Source: Glossina fuscipes
Taxonomy: Eukaryota > Arthropoda > Insecta > Diptera > Glossinidae
Reading direction: 5' to 3'
Length of the DNA: 64,000 nt
Assembly (NCBI RefSeq): GCF_014805625.2
Contig: NW_023998414.1
Span: forward strand, 41,915,292 to 41,979,291
Shown here: positions 1 through 13,730 of the stretch, one piece after another
Numbering within the stretch: position 1 is the stretch's first letter
Layout of the letters: each line of letters begins with the position of its first letter
Position numbers and translations under genes: made by a program
Notes under the pieces: generated by a model
Database searches by the model: none
What the model saw: only the letters and a program-made list of their open reading frames with translations
Told to the model about the DNA's origin: nothing

Positions 1-220
1 CGAGAAGGAAGAAGAGAGTGAACATGTATATGAAAGTGAAAGGATCCGGAAAAGTTCTAGCGAATTTTGTTGTCTTATGAGCTTTGGAGAAGGAAAGAAA
101 AGAAAAAAATTGAAACATATATATGTATATATATTGATATATATATATAACTATATATTTTTTTTTTTTTTTTGTTTTTTTAATAATCACAGATGTGCTT
201 TTTTAAATTAGCTACAGGTG

Positions 221-317
221 TGGTAGGTAGGTACAAGTAGGTAGGTAGGTAGGTAGGCGGGTAGGTAGATAGGTAGCTAGATAGCTAGGTAGGTATATTT
301 CTGCTGTTGTTTTTGTT

Positions 318-348
<31 letters not shown>
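221..348 (+). repeat. GTAG microsatellite and (TTG)n
   Basis: GTAGGTAGGTAGG units at about 221-295, then (TTG)n at about 308-348. Confidence 0.9.
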
Positions 349-349
<1 letters not shown>

Positions 350-1229
350 GTGCTTTTTTAGTAATTGAACTTTATGTATTAATTGCTAAGAAATTATTAT
401 TAGTTAATAATATAAATTTGATTATTATTTACTTGCTTTACCTTTTATGCTTTGTTACACAATAGACTTTTGACTTTAACTTCGGCTGTAAGTCGATCAT
501 TATTAAGTAAGGAGCGAAAAAACAAAAACAAACAAAACAAAAACAATGAAAAACAAAACAAAAAATATAGAGGAAAAGAGATAAAAAAAGGTAAAAAAAA
601 AAAAAAAAAAAAACAATACCAATGAAGAGCTTACGTGAAGCGTTTTCTATTACAAGGCGCAGTCAATTGTTGCATTTTGATTGTCTTCCCGCTCAGACTA
701 ATATAGATGTCTCGTATTCGCTTTGTTTTATATGTATGTAATTTTTATTTAATTTTCTAGCATTTTTTTTTATTCAATTTTTACATTTAATTTTTCTTAT
801 ATGTATTTCTTTTGTAATTAGTTTTATTTTATTTATTTATTTATTTATTTATTTTTTTTCTTCTATTATTATTGTATAATAATAAACTTAAGTGTTTCTA
901 TTATTCATTATCATTTTCTTTATCTTTTTTATTTTTAGTTTTATTTTTTTATTTTTATTAAGTCAATACATAAAAACCGTATATACAACTTTGTAGACAT
1001 TATTACATACATACATAATTTGAGATCTGTTTTATAGTTTAAAAGCTAACTCACAAGTAATATAATAAGAGATATTATGGTGGGTAAGTTCCCGACCAAT
1101 GATCTACACCATTAAGCCAGATGTGAAACCACATGCTATCGTCAATGCAACAAAGAAAAAAAAAAACAACAAATAAACAAAGAATCCGTTATCGATAAGG
1201 CATGTATGGTCAGCCAGCTAACTGTTCAC

Positions 1230-1230
<1 letters not shown>

Positions 1231-1282
<52 letters not shown>
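1231..1282 (+). repeat. (GA)n microsatellite
   Basis: An almost pure GA run of about 50 bases. Confidence 0.95.
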
Positions 1283-1287
<5 letters not shown>

Positions 1288-2514
1288 ACACTATCTACTG
1301 CCGCGATTAACTCGGGAAAGGGAAAATTCTAAAGCGGGATCTTTCTTAGTTTACATGCTTATACCTTAGCAATAGTCGGATAGTAAGGCAATGAAATAAA
1401 TGAAAGATAGTATGAACTATTTAATAGAGAGCAAACGCATCTTTTTATCATGTCTTCATACATGTCTTTTACACGGTCGTCATCGTTTGCTATGTAGGGT
1501 GCACTGTATGCATTGCATAAAACAGACCGCGTTACCTACTGTAAGAAAATTCGCGAAATTTTGGGCCAACTATTTGAGTAACATGTGAATATTATCCAAA
1601 TGAGAAAGCAGCTGCCACCGGGACTTACTCTCCTTGATTAAAAGTACTACCATTTGTCGTTGTTATTATTAGGTTTGGTTAAGATGGTCCTTTTCCATGA
1701 TGGAAGTCTCCAAGTAATTGAAAGCATGTTTTCCTTACGATTTCTGCTCACCAATAAAAAAGGTGACCCTTGGAGGCTACATTTTAGTTAAAATTTTTGT
1801 TGCCTGTAGCCCGTCCGTATGCGGGACAATACACAGTTTCCTGGGAAACAGGGAAATTACGGCTTGGGGCTTTTCTCGGCGAATATATTGCATTGGAATT
1901 TCTTCTATGCGATCGGTTTTTGGCTAAATATTCTGCAGAAGATACTTATCAAATATCGGGAAATTTCTCAGCAGATTTATGCAAAGATTTTCTCTTATTC
2001 TATAAATAATTGCTTTCTTTTGCTTTCCAAATTTTTTATGGATAACATAACTCTAAACAATTTGAAAACTTCTCCTCCGAAAAGTAATTTCATCGTATCG
2101 CCTTGTGATTCTGAAGATATGAAGGAAAGTAGCGGCCTGATCGAAATTTTGACTTATTTAAGTTATTTAATCGATGGGTTCAACCAAAGCGAAACGATCA
2201 CTTGGAAAAAAAAGGGGTACGATTTCGAAAGAAGCAGCAAACGTGTCACGTGAGTTGAAGCAAGACAACGATCGATTCGATATTGCAAATAACTGTTAAA
2301 GAAATGTTAAAAACATTGAATTTATCTCATCCGATGTGTCATGGGATATTGCATATGCAAAAAATAATGCATATGCTCTTAGAAGTCCTGTTTTAAAATT
2401 TCCTTTGAAATATATAGGTAACGATGATCAACGTTGAACGTTTCCAATCAAGGAATTTTTGATTGGTAAATTTTTGAAAATATTTTCAAATAATCATAAA
2501 CAACAAAAAAAAAA

Positions 2515-2895
2515 GAAAATAAGTATGGTCAGCTACGACCTCGTATTGGATAGATACCCTACATCGCTGCGCACTTAATAGTGTTCTTTATATATTTCAT
2601 GTTTGTATAACAACTTTTCAAAACTAAGGCGTTTTAAAAGAAGTGCTCCGATCCGAACCATTTTTAATTGAGCCCGTCATCATCCTTGGGCCAAAAAGCG
2701 TCGGTGTACCGAATTGCATGAAAATATATTGAATACATATTGAAACAAGACGGAGTGAGGGGCAAACAAGCGATCGGTATAATAAAATCTGGTCGATCTA
2801 TTTATCTCAAGTCCGTCTAGATATTGCATACATCCGCACAAACTTAATAATATAAAGTTGTACCGCAAGTGATGTAGGGATTATAAAACTATAAT
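2515..2895 (+). repeat. Dispersed fly repeat, family A, fragment
   Basis: It shares CCTTGGGCCAAAAAGCGTCG, GTACCGAATTGCATGAAAAT, the GATCGGTATAATAAAATCTG segment and CATCCGCACAAACTTAATAA with other copies. Confidence 0.6.
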
Positions 2896-4159
2896 GTATA
2901 TATGTATAAAACTTGAGAATAAAAATCCTTTGTATACAATATTAATGGCTGTAGTAGGGGTTTAGCTTAATAAATTATCTAAAGAAATTATCGAGCTTAG
3001 TTCTTCGTTCAATCAGCTTAACTAACATTTGTTTCTACATTTTCGGTACATATTTAATTTTTATATATATTTAAGCTATAAATTTTTCTAAATTTTTATT
3101 TTTTTTTTTGATTTTTTTTTTTCTTTAACATTATATTTTATTGTCAATAACGTATTATATAGAATTAAATTTTAAAATATTAAAAAGAAAATAAAAATTT
3201 TGAAAACCTCTTGTGATTTGAAGGGGTTTTAATATATATTATAAACAATAACGGGATTCGATATACATATATATGTTGTTTTTAATAAACTCTTGCATCC
3301 TGAAAATAATTACGTAGTAGTTAATAAAGCTCAACAAACATTTTCAAAATTAAAAAAAAAAAAAATAAAACAAAAAAAACTCCCGAAAACAATTCTTCTT
3401 ATTATGCTGACAGGAATGAACTTATCTGATCCTAAAAAGTCTTTTTTCTTTTTTTTTGTCTGTTTTGCTGCCTTTGCCTTTGGATAACGTTTCCATTTCT
3501 TATTCACGGTACAGCTATTTTTGATTTTTTTTTAGCGGTTTGCGTTTCAGTCTCTAAGGCTGGTTTACGGGGTGCGGTCATATTGAATTCAATTACATGA
3601 TTTTAATTTATTACTTGAAATCAACAAATTCCTATAAAATAAATTATTCCAAAATTTGTTTCCGTGATATGTTTATAATATATACAAAATTTTCGATTAG
3701 TTTTGTTTTATTTATATATGTATTTATTTATTTTTTTTTTTTTAATACGTTATGTGCGTTTTGAAAATTGCTTCTTTTTTTTTTTTTAGTATTTTATGCA
3801 AGTTTTAGTCTCTTAGTTATTTATATCTCTAATATATGATTATATAAAAAAAAAAAACCTTTTTTGGCAGTGTTTGCGTTATTTCCTACTCCATTTTGCT
3901 GTTAAAAATTGACTGTCTGTCTGTATGTCCGTTCGCCTTAAGAAAAAGATTTTATCCCAAACTTCTACACTTTTGATTTTTTTTTTCTTCAGGACTTCAG
4001 GTCATTCGAAGATAAGAACGTCATTTGTTGAACCCCTTTGTCAGATAATAGTACTTTTCATATAATTTGTTTGTTGTGCTATTGTTTTTCACGTTAGGCT
4101 CATTCCAATAAAGCTGATATTAGAAACATAAGAAAAAAATTATGTTAACTTTAAGTAAT

Positions 4160-5010
4160 AATGTTACAGTCGGGCAAGGCCGACCACAAGGTGCCTCATC
4201 AATCATTTTGCCCAGTACAGTCATTCACTCATTTGGAGAGATGCCCAAAATATCATAGTACTTCCGAAAGACTCTAGCGCTTTTCAGTTCGCATCATAAA
4301 AAACTAAAAACTAGACTTTCTCTCCCTATAAGGCCTTACTTTTTATATATATTTATTGGATTCAAAAAATAGACCTATGCGGTCCAAAGTTCCTACTGTT
4401 AATTTCTTTGTTGAGTAGTAGTGTTGCTATCGACCGCTTATTATCATAAACTGTTCTTTTTCTGATGATATTATTACTACTACGAGAAATCTTACCTCGA
4501 GTCCACGAAATAGACCCATGTGCTTCAACTTTACTTCACTTAATTTTCATGTCAAATTGCTATCTTAAACAAATAACAATTAAGCCTTTTTGGCATGTAA
4601 GGATTTACATATCCTGAGAGCCCTTATGTGAGGCGGTGCCCAAAAATAGACCTATGTGGTCGAAATTCGATAAGGTTGACCTCTTTGTCAATTTGGTATA
4701 ATGGATCAATTTTTATCGTGAATTATTGCAAACTATACCTAGGAACGGATATATACATGCGAGTTCAAGAAATTGATCCAGCCACACCAATGTAGAATGT
4801 CGAAGTATTATTACTCAACGCATTGCTTTATATGGCGAACGATCGAAAAATTGGACAGATTTGAACCATTTTCAATACCGTTCGTCCTTGGGTCAAAGCA
4901 CGTCATTGTACCGAATTTGATGAAAATGTCTGAAAACTTGCGATTTGTAATTTGAACACAAAAATACATGCTTAATGTCCAATAGTTTAAGGCAAGAGGG
5001 TTCACCCTTA
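4160..5010 (+). repeat. Dispersed fly repeat, family A, with internal tandem units
   Basis: It starts at a TTACAGTCGGGCAAGGCCGA terminus. It carries three diverged units marked by AGACCTATGCGGTC (4371), AGACCCATGTGCTTC (4512) and AGACCTATGTGGTC (4648), about 136-141 bases apart. It then has ATTTTCAATACCGTTCGTCC and GTACCGAATTTGATGAAAAT near 4870-4925. The layout, a unique end plus a central tandem array, resembles DINE-1/Helentron-type elements. The family assignment is inference. Confidence 0.65.
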
Positions 5011-6170
5011 CTCCTATCTTAATAATGTATTTGCGAAAATCAACTAAGAGCTTATGTACTTAATGTCTTGAGACTTCAATCGTTCAAACTTATAAATACC
5101 TGAATGGGTAGCCACGGCTAGGTCAACTCGAAAGCTCTTGGGTAAATAGTCTAATTACCTTTGTCGTATTTTTCATAAAAACTTCAATGCGAATCTCAAA
5201 GCTAACGTCAAGTTAACGTTATGAATAAGTAGTGAGTCTGGGATTTGTTTTTTTCTTTTGTCTAAATTTTATGTATTAAGTACAAGTGTTAGTCAAAGGT
5301 TGAGATACCGGAATTTTCTTTACTTTATTTATACCTTTTGTTCTTATTTTCTTTCTGCTTTAGAATATCGCCGTAGTGTGTCTCGTAAATACTATTACTA
5401 ACGCATTTATTATAAAGTGAAAAAAAAAATTTTTTTTTGTTTTAACTTCCCGATATAATTATATTAACATACATATACGTACAAAGAAATTACAACAACA
5501 ATTTGTAATTATTATTATTGTTATTATTATTAGATAATTATGACGATGGATATAGTGTTGTAGAGATCTGTGTGCTTTTACTTCTATAACATCATATATA
5601 TGTACATCAATGTTATCACTTGATTGTTTCGCCAAAAAGGACCAACTCTATCAGACTATTACTGTGTGTGTTGCTGTCACTCTGTGTGTGTATGTGTGTT
5701 TGTGTATGTGTGTATGTGTGTATATGTGTGTGCATTGGTTTGCATGAGAAAGAGAGTATGCAAGCTTCAAGTTTATAATCCCATGAATGATTGCTGTTGC
5801 TGCCGTTGCGGCTGCAGTTGTAGTGACGACATCCTTCTTACGGTGATTATCAGTACAAATGTATTTAAAATGAATAAACGTTGCTGATGGTGTTTTGTAT
5901 AATCCTTTAAACTGCCGGCCGCTGAGTACGGATATGGATTGTCTAATGTTTCAAAAACACGACCACACACGCACCCATATGAGCACAAACATACAAACAC
6001 ATATAACCCAATTCACATATCATAAATTACAGTTATGTTTTTAAAATTTTGGAGAGAAATTAACGCGTAGAGAGGAAAGAGTGCAACGCATATATAGATT
6101 TTTGTTTGATTTTTTTCAAAAGTTTGCGGACATATATTTTTAGTGCCATTTAGTGTTGTTACACAGGCAG

Positions 6171-6340
6171 AGAAAGAAAGAGAGAGAAAGAGAGAGAAAG
6201 AGGGAGAGAAAGAGGGAGAAAGAGAAAGAGAGAAAAAGAGAGAGAAAGAGAGTGAAAAAAACAACATAATTAAATAAACGAGAGGAAGAGAGAAAAATAT
6301 AGGAAAAAAAGAGAAAAAGAGAGAAATATTTTTTGATATA
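6171..6340 (+). repeat. Purine-rich GA/GAAA tract
   Basis: About 150 bases made mostly of GAGA and GAAAGAGA on the plus strand. Confidence 0.9.
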
Positions 6341-6415
6341 GATTTCACTCTCGATCATATCCAAAATAAATTCTCGAAATGATTTTTACTTCTCTTTTCG
6401 AAATGACCTTCATCT

Positions 6416-6422
<7 letters not shown>

Positions 6423-6469
<47 letters not shown>

Positions 6470-6487
6470 TATACATATATATATAGA
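6423..6487. repeat. (AT)n microsatellite
   Basis: A long TA run. Similar runs occur near 8035, 8255, 19421, 23825, 31381, 35360, 40920, 44200, 47416, 57127, 57841, 60700 and 61806. Confidence 0.95.
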
Positions 6488-7004
6488 AAGTGAATGGAGT
6501 GGTAGTGATTGTTTAGTGGTTTATATTAGATTTATCTGAAATTTTCTGTTTGGCAACTGAAGATTGGTGGTTTTGTGAGCGATTCCGATCAGAAAGATTA
6601 AATATAGATAATAAAGACGAGAGTTTTTTCATGTTCCCTATGTGTAATTGTGATAGACTATATTATCAAATTGTTTCTCTATGATTTTGTGATCTGAATC
6701 AATAAACTGAAAAAATATTAATTTTAGAAAAATATATTAACATAACAAAAAGACACGCAGGCAGGCACACTTTTTGCAATCATTGCATCAATTATTATTA
6801 ATTAACACTAAAAATATGAGAATAATACAAATATATGAATATAAATGAAGGAGGGACGTTTAATAATCTATTGAGATAATTTTGTGAGAAGTTTTTCTGC
6901 CAAAAGAAATCGGAACGAAATTTATGAAAATAAGTTTAGATTATAGGTAGATGCAAACTGGGAACGCGTTATATCAAGCGAGATGCACTCACTTCAGAAT
7001 AATG

Positions 7005-7007
<3 letters not shown>

Positions 7008-7057
<50 letters not shown>

Positions 7058-7088
7058 GAGAAACAGAGAGAGAGAGAGAGAGAGAAAG
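7008..7088 (+). repeat. (GA)n microsatellite
   Basis: GA repeats with occasional interruptions over about 80 bases. Confidence 0.95.
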
Positions 7089-8079
7089 ATATTATTATAA
7101 AAAAATTCAGAATTGATAGAGCTTTCTCATTAAGAGAGGAAACAGTGCCCCTAACAAAGTAATTTCTAAGCAATTGAAGTTTTCTCATTGCAATTGTGAC
7201 GATTTCTCTCATATACAGGTAAACTTTTTTTATTTAATACCTTGCCTATTTAAAACTCTAAAATAATACTAAGTAAGAGTAGGTGACAAGTCGAATTTTC
7301 AGAGTTCATGGGTTAAGGTATAGTTTTTGTTTATGGAATGGGTTTCATTTTTGCGATTTTCCGTTTATTGTGGGACGATGGTTTTACCATGCTTATGTGA
7401 GTTTCGAACTTGACCAAAGAAGTTTTTTTGATGTCTAAAGCATTTGTTAGGAAAATGTTTAAAACTAATTCTCTTCAATAGCAGAGTGAATTTTCTATTG
7501 TCTGCAGACGATTCCTGTTATTTCTGTTCTTTGGAGGACTTTTCATCTGTGAAATGCTTCCATTCCCTTGTGGATAGGTCAGTAAGAAGGCTAATCAAAT
7601 CGACAGAAATCGTACACGGTATCGGCATTGCTCCTTTAGTTATAAGATATCCTTTAAATTTTACGTTACATTCGTTATGAATATACCGGGATACCTGCTA
7701 AGACGTGAGAACCAGCAAAGATTTATAATCGTGAAGTAAAATATTGCAAGACCAAAGAGGAATAGAGTAAGAAAGAAAGAGAGAGAGTGAGAGAGAGAAC
7801 GAACGAGAAAGAGAACGAGAAAGAGAAAGAGCGAGATCATTGGCAACTGGTCTCTTAGTTTATGCTATATATACGCAAAGAACGCATTTATAGGACATTT
7901 ACATATCATACACGCAACGTACACTGAACAAAAGAATTTTACATAAAACTAAAAAGAAGCTCAGAGAAAACTTAAGCAAGCACCTTTCTTATATAGAATA
8001 ATAGATATAGAGAAGGATAGGAAGAGATAGGAAGATATATATATATATATATATATCTTATATGTTTAGCTATTTTTCT

Positions 8080-8211
8080 TATAGCTATTTTTTATATGAG
8101 AAATTAGTTAAACATACATGACGAACACACAGACGAACATGTGTTACACACAAAATGCACACACAAACAAGTAAATAATAAATTTAAACGAAAAAGGAAG
8201 GCATCCATGAC
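8080..8211 (+). repeat. Local duplication, copy 1
   Basis: It carries TTAGTTAAACATACATGACG, ATGTGTTACACACAAAATGC and GCATCCATGAC, in the same order as 8575-8731. Confidence 0.7.
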
Positions 8212-8574
8212 TTGGTATATGTATGTGTACAAATATACATATATTTATATATCTATATATATATATATATATATATATATAGGAAGAGAAATAGAGAGAT
8301 AGAAAGAGATCAAGAGAGTAAGAAAGATAATTAAATGAAAATGCTTTGTTTTTCTTTTAAATATTTTATCATATCTTCAGAGTCAATTTTATTGTTTAAA
8401 GAAAAATTATTAATTATGTTAACTAAAATCATGTTTTTTTTTTTTTCATTTATTATAAAACTATATTAGCAATAAAATAAAAAATTACAACTAAATCGAA
8501 AGAGGAAAACGTAAGAGTATACGAAAAAAAAAAAAAAATTATTATTAATTTTATTACAAAATTCAAATAGTTTT

Positions 8575-8731
8575 TATAGCTATTTTTTTATAAGAGAGTT
8601 AGTTAAACATACATACACGTACGGACAAACATATGTTACACGCAAAATGCACACACAAACATACAAATAAACGAAAACATAAAATAAAATCAGATAAATT
8701 TAAAAAAAAGAAAAAAAAAGCATCCTTGACT
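8575..8731 (+). repeat. Local duplication, copy 2
   Basis: It carries TTAGTTAAACATACATACAC, ATATGTTACACGCAAAATGC and GCATCCTTGAC. It is a diverged duplicate of 8080-8211 about 500 bases away. Confidence 0.7.
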
Positions 8732-10749
8732 ACAGTGATTGATAAAAAAAAAAAACAAATTCAATTATCTGTTGAAAGCAAAAGTATTTCTAATGAAAAT
8801 CATATGACTTCTCATAAATGGAATTTGGATTTGTAAACATTGTCTGTCCTTAAATACATTTGTATATAGAGTAGCGTGTAATGACAGATTTATATTAATA
8901 TGCATATATATAAGAAATAATACTCTATGTTGTTGTTCTTGTTTTCGATGTTCTTTGTCTTTTTTTTTTTTTTAACAATATTTTTTAAGTAAATTTCTTT
9001 TATACATAAGTGAAAGAGCGGATAGAATGAAATGAAAACAAATAATAAAATTGTATCCGGTTCGAGCCAATTCTTGGATGCTCAAGCAAATTAAGTAGGG
9101 TTTTTTAATAAATGCGGCCGCGGTGCATGTCTCTTCGAAACATTGTTTCGATGATATGTACACTAACAGCCGGATGGATAACTGATATCCATAGGAATAT
9201 TCTTTTATTGACGGCAATTTTTTTATTAAAAGTTCTGGTCATTAAAGAACTCACGCGTAATAACTGCTTGACCTTGTCTTTAAAATTAAGGAATTTCTTC
9301 CCCTTTCCTTCGAAGAAATTTGATCGATTAAATCGTTTCAAAATCTAATTCATATTAGGTATATATATATGTGCTTATACATACCCATACATAATTTATG
9401 GGATTTCAAGACTTTGCAAACGGAACGATAAACTTAATGCATCTTTTATCTTTCAGTGATTGTTATAATAATAAACAGAAAAAAAAAAGAACGAAAAATT
9501 TCAAGAACAAAAAAATTTTTTTTTTTTTTTTTTGTTCTCTTTTTTAAGCAATTAACTTAATTTTTATATATATGGAATTTTTAAAAATCTTATTAGTAAA
9601 ATATTTTTATTTTTGGCAGTTAAAAAATATTAAAAATCATTTTAATGACATTTAAAATAAAATTTTTATATCCCCATCTCTCTCCTATGTTGATACTAAA
9701 AGCAAATGAAATGAGTTGATAATGCGGCCGTAAGTGGAATTAAATCGCGGCTTTGCTCGCAAAATCAATTTCTTGACTGTGTGGCCTCTTAGGCGAGTTG
9801 TTTTAGATGGCCTAGACTCCCAAGCAATCAAAAACTGCGAACAGTTTCCGCATAAAACGGAGTTGATGGAGAGACTCGTGATGAGAAGCGAGGAAATGAT
9901 GGATTTGTGGTTGTGTTTATTTAAATTAGGTTAACTTAAGGTTTCGCTAGCTCTATGCTACACTTTATGTTGCTGAACTGATAATTTTAATGGATTCCAG
10001 GCTTTTTTTTGTAAATTTGTTAAGACGTTTAGTGAGAACAGTATGACCAGGTATGAAAGAGACGACAGTCAAGAAGAAATCAATTTATCAGCAAAATGAA
10101 GTTTTGTTATTACAACAACAACAACAACAACAACAACAACCATTGTCACAACAACGAATTGTCCCTTTTGACTTTTCATCAACATGACAGCACTGTTTCA
10201 TCCAATATGGCGATTCTTTGATTTGGTCTTATGATATGGCTTACATCAGGCATTCACATACCGGGTAGAATCAATTGCTGTAAACCTTGTTTCACAAATA
10301 GGTTGATCGCGTCCCCCGGATTACATTGGCAACAACAGCAACAATGGGATGTGGGAACACTACACCTCTCAGAACTTTTTAAGGGAGTTAGGTTAGCTTG
10401 CAGTGGCAAAGCACTTGGTCCATTGCCAAAATGTATTAATCAAGCGAAATGCACAAGTTTAGCTTATACAGTAGAGGTGAAGAAATGAGCGAGCACCGAA
10501 GATCGGTGGTGGTTAAGGGGACGAAACCGTATCATATATTTTGATTTAGTTACAAATTACTTCATATTTTTCATATCAGCCGAAGATACCTAAACGTCGA
10601 TGTATATTCGCTAAATATTCGTTTAAGTAATCTACGCACGTAGGTAGGCAGATACGAATCGAGAAAGTCAAGTCGGGAAATTCATGCATTTTTATCACGT
10701 CACACTAATTTAAATTGTCGATAAATAATAAAATAAAAATGAAAATATG

Positions 10750-10818
10750 CAGCAGGGGGCGGCGACGGTGGCGATGGGTGGCGATGGGTGGGGATTGGTG
10801 GGCGCGGGGGGGGCTTAT
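10750..10818 (+). repeat. G-rich tract with GGCGATGGGT repeats
   Basis: Within AT-rich sequence there is an abrupt G-rich island with GGTGGCGATGGGTGGCGATG repeated, then GGTGGGG, GGTGGGCGCG and a run of eight or more G. Four or more G runs of at least three make a G-quadruplex possible on the plus strand. Confidence 0.75.
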
Positions 10819-11191
10819 AACCAATGATCATTTCGTTTGCCAATTATGGTAAACAATTTAATTTTATCTCTCTAGCTTTCGCTTTCACAACACTTATTAC
10901 TCATAATCCAAAAATCACCTCCTCCACTAAAGGGTTTACGGCCACGAGTTGGAGATATAAAAAGAAGAAAGTCGATCATTGCCGACATAAGGTATATATA
11001 TGTAACTTATTTAAGTCAAAATTTTAAGTCAACTTTAAATGATTTTCAGTGTTCTGTAGTGTTTTGTAGTATGATGAAAAAATACTATAAAAATTTAAAG
11101 ACTCTCACATACACTCATATTAAAGTTGCATTTAAGCACATAATACAAATAAACTAATTTTTAAAAAAGGTTTCTTAATATATTTATTAAA

Positions 11192-11222
<31 letters not shown>

Positions 11223-11622
11223 NNNNNNNNNNNNNNNNNNNNNNNNNNNNNNNNNNNNNNNNNNNNNNNNNNNNNNNNNNNNNNNNNNNNNNNNNNNNNN
11301 NNNNNNNNNNNNNNNNNNNNNNNNNNNNNNNNNNNNNNNNNNNNNNNNNNNNNNNNNNNNNNNNNNNNNNNNNNNNNNNNNNNNNNNNNNNNNNNNNNNN
11401 NNNNNNNNNNNNNNNNNNNNNNNNNNNNNNNNNNNNNNNNNNNNNNNNNNNNNNNNNNNNNNNNNNNNNNNNNNNNNNNNNNNNNNNNNNNNNNNNNNNN
11501 NNNNNNNNNNNNNNNNNNNNNNNNNNNNNNNNNNNNNNNNNNNNNNNNNNNNNNNNNNNNNNNNNNNNNNNNNNNNNNNNNNNNNNNNNNNNNNNNNNNN
11601 NNNNNNNNNNNNNNNNNNNNNN
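11223..11622. other. Assembly gap of 400 N
   Basis: Exactly 400 N, preceded by a long poly-A run. The open frame that seems to cross it is an artefact of N translation. Confidence 0.99.
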
Positions 11623-12041
11623 TTTTATGTTTGCTTTTGTGATGATTGCTGTAATGCCTCGATTATCATATGAATATTTAATTATGCCATTAAACGCAAA
11701 AGTTATGCGTATGTTTATGTATGCTGGTTTCATATGATTTCATATTAAAAATGTTCGTATCAGTATTTAAAATTTACAAAAAAAAAAAAAAAAAAAAATG
11801 AAGAAATTAAAAATGATTTCTAAATTTTCTCAAATTAAATAAAAAAAAAGCAACAAATTTCTTTCAGTGTATTTTGTTTATACCTCAAGTCGTTCTTGCT
11901 AAAATCCATATTTATATTTAAAAATATTGAAATGCAAAGACTCCCACTATGTAAGGGCGGACAATACACGTTTGCTCGCTTCAGTATACGCTTCAGTAGT
12001 GCCTCAATAATTATGAATTTGCTTTAATAAAATTTGAATTC

Positions 12042-12074
12042 TTGCTCTATCTCTCTCTCTCTCTCTCTCTCTCT

Positions 12075-12112
<38 letters not shown>
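12042..12112 (+). repeat. (CT)n microsatellite
   Basis: CT repeat of about 70 bases, interrupted once by TTTAT. A GA tract follows at 12248-12310 on the same strand. Confidence 0.95.
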
Positions 12113-12114
<2 letters not shown>

Positions 12115-12244
12115 ACGAAAATATTATTTTGTGGTCGTTACATTGCCCATCGCTCGTTGTGGTTTACGGAGAAGTTTTGAAACATATCGTCAAATTCCCG
12201 AGGCGATAGAAGCTACAGTGGAAAGTGGTTAAGTTAGTAAGGAA

Positions 12245-12279
<35 letters not shown>

Positions 12280-12312
12280 AGAGAGAGAGAAAGAGAAAGA
12301 CAGAGAGAGAAA
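12245..12312 (+). repeat. (GA)n microsatellite
   Basis: A GA run with some AAG interruptions. Together with the CT run at 12042 it forms an inverted-repeat-like pair about 135 bases apart. Confidence 0.9.
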
Positions 12313-13730
12313 AAGAAGTGAAAAAGAAGTGAAAAAGAGGATAAACGTTGACGATAAGTCGAACCTGGCGATTGAGCTGATAACTAGTTCTGCACATATT
12401 ATGCATAAAGATTTGAAGTCTGCCTGGTTGTAAGACGACATTGAATCAAGAAGAGGAAGGCAAACACTTAACTTACTCAACGTAAAACGAAGACTGTCAT
12501 CCTGAAATCGTTTCTAATATAGATTCAGTCAGGCCACGGTTTCATTACTAAGTGAAATTATCGGATATTAAATGTTTTGACAGATGATGGAAATATCGGA
12601 AATTTTTGAAAACGTGAAGTGATGAGATGCGATCTTACATATGGCTTTGGTTTTTATTATATTTTCATCAAAATACTTTTTTAATTCCGCAAAGCAATGC
12701 AACACAATGGTCATAAGATTCTTTGACTGACAGTGTTTTTTTTTCCTCAGATTTTGGTGATTTTGTGATCTAAATTTGGATTTCTCGGAGTAACTCCCTA
12801 ATGCCTGCTATGTTATATGCTAAAGCAAGGTTGTCAAGTTACGAAAAGCACAAGAAACACATTTTTGTGGCAAACTTGTGACTTTTAACGTCTGGATAAT
12901 TTTGTTCACACAGTGTATGGCTACAAATCTCTGCTGTATTAGTGGAATTTGGTGACTTGGGTTTGATTTGTATTTGCGAGAGGCTTAATTTAGAAATATC
13001 AACTTTTGCTTCTAATTTTTGCTTGTCCTGACGAAATTATCATATCAATCTATTCGGCTCAGGAGTGAAGAGATTTCTTCACCTCTTTCTTTGTAATTGT
13101 GAATGATTTCTGACATTAAGTAAATAATGAAAAAGAAGACATTGTCGTAGCTTACGATAAGACCAGTAAATGCAAGATCTTAAAGATGGACGGTGTAAAA
13201 GAAAGGGGAAAGGGGGTAAACGAAATTTGAAAGCCTTATAATCCCTTCAATTACAGAGTCAAATGTCGTGCTTACGTAAGAAAGCCAAGTCTTAAATAAT
13301 CGGAAATGTAAAGAAAAGGAATGGTATCGAGAAAGGCAAATCAGGTAAGACGGGAGCGGGGGCGTGGGGGGATTGGGTCATCCAAAATATTTCATACCAG
13401 CAAAGAGTCTTTCGTGCGCAAATATTCTTATTGGAATTCATAATGAGGCTTAAAAATGTTTTATCAAATATTTACGAATTTCTTCTAAATAAATTATTTA
13501 AGAAAAATTATAGAAACAAATCAATAATATTAACGCAGTATATAAGCGTAGCTTAAAAATGAGGAAAAAAAATCAAGAAAAATAATGCATTTTAATTTTA
13601 TTGCAAATAATGTGAATTTGTTTTTTACTTTTGAATTGTGAAAAATAATGAGGGCATTTTTTTTCTTTGTTTCGTTCGTGCTTGAAAAGAATTTTTTAAA
13701 TATAATTTAAAAATGGAATATTTTCATTTT

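Noticed and set aside
5624..5887. Cysteine-rich 87-residue frame
   Set aside because: It is produced by a GT-rich repeat and GCTGTTGCTGCC triplets; there is no family similarity.
10231..10488. 85-residue plus-strand frame as a gene
   Set aside because: It has no recognised motif and no supporting splice context. The CAACAACAGCAACAA run creates its glutamine stretch. Chance cannot be excluded, so I left it out.
11161..11733. 190-residue minus-strand open frame across the gap
   Set aside because: Most of it is untranslated N and poly-Phe from poly-A; it is an artefact.
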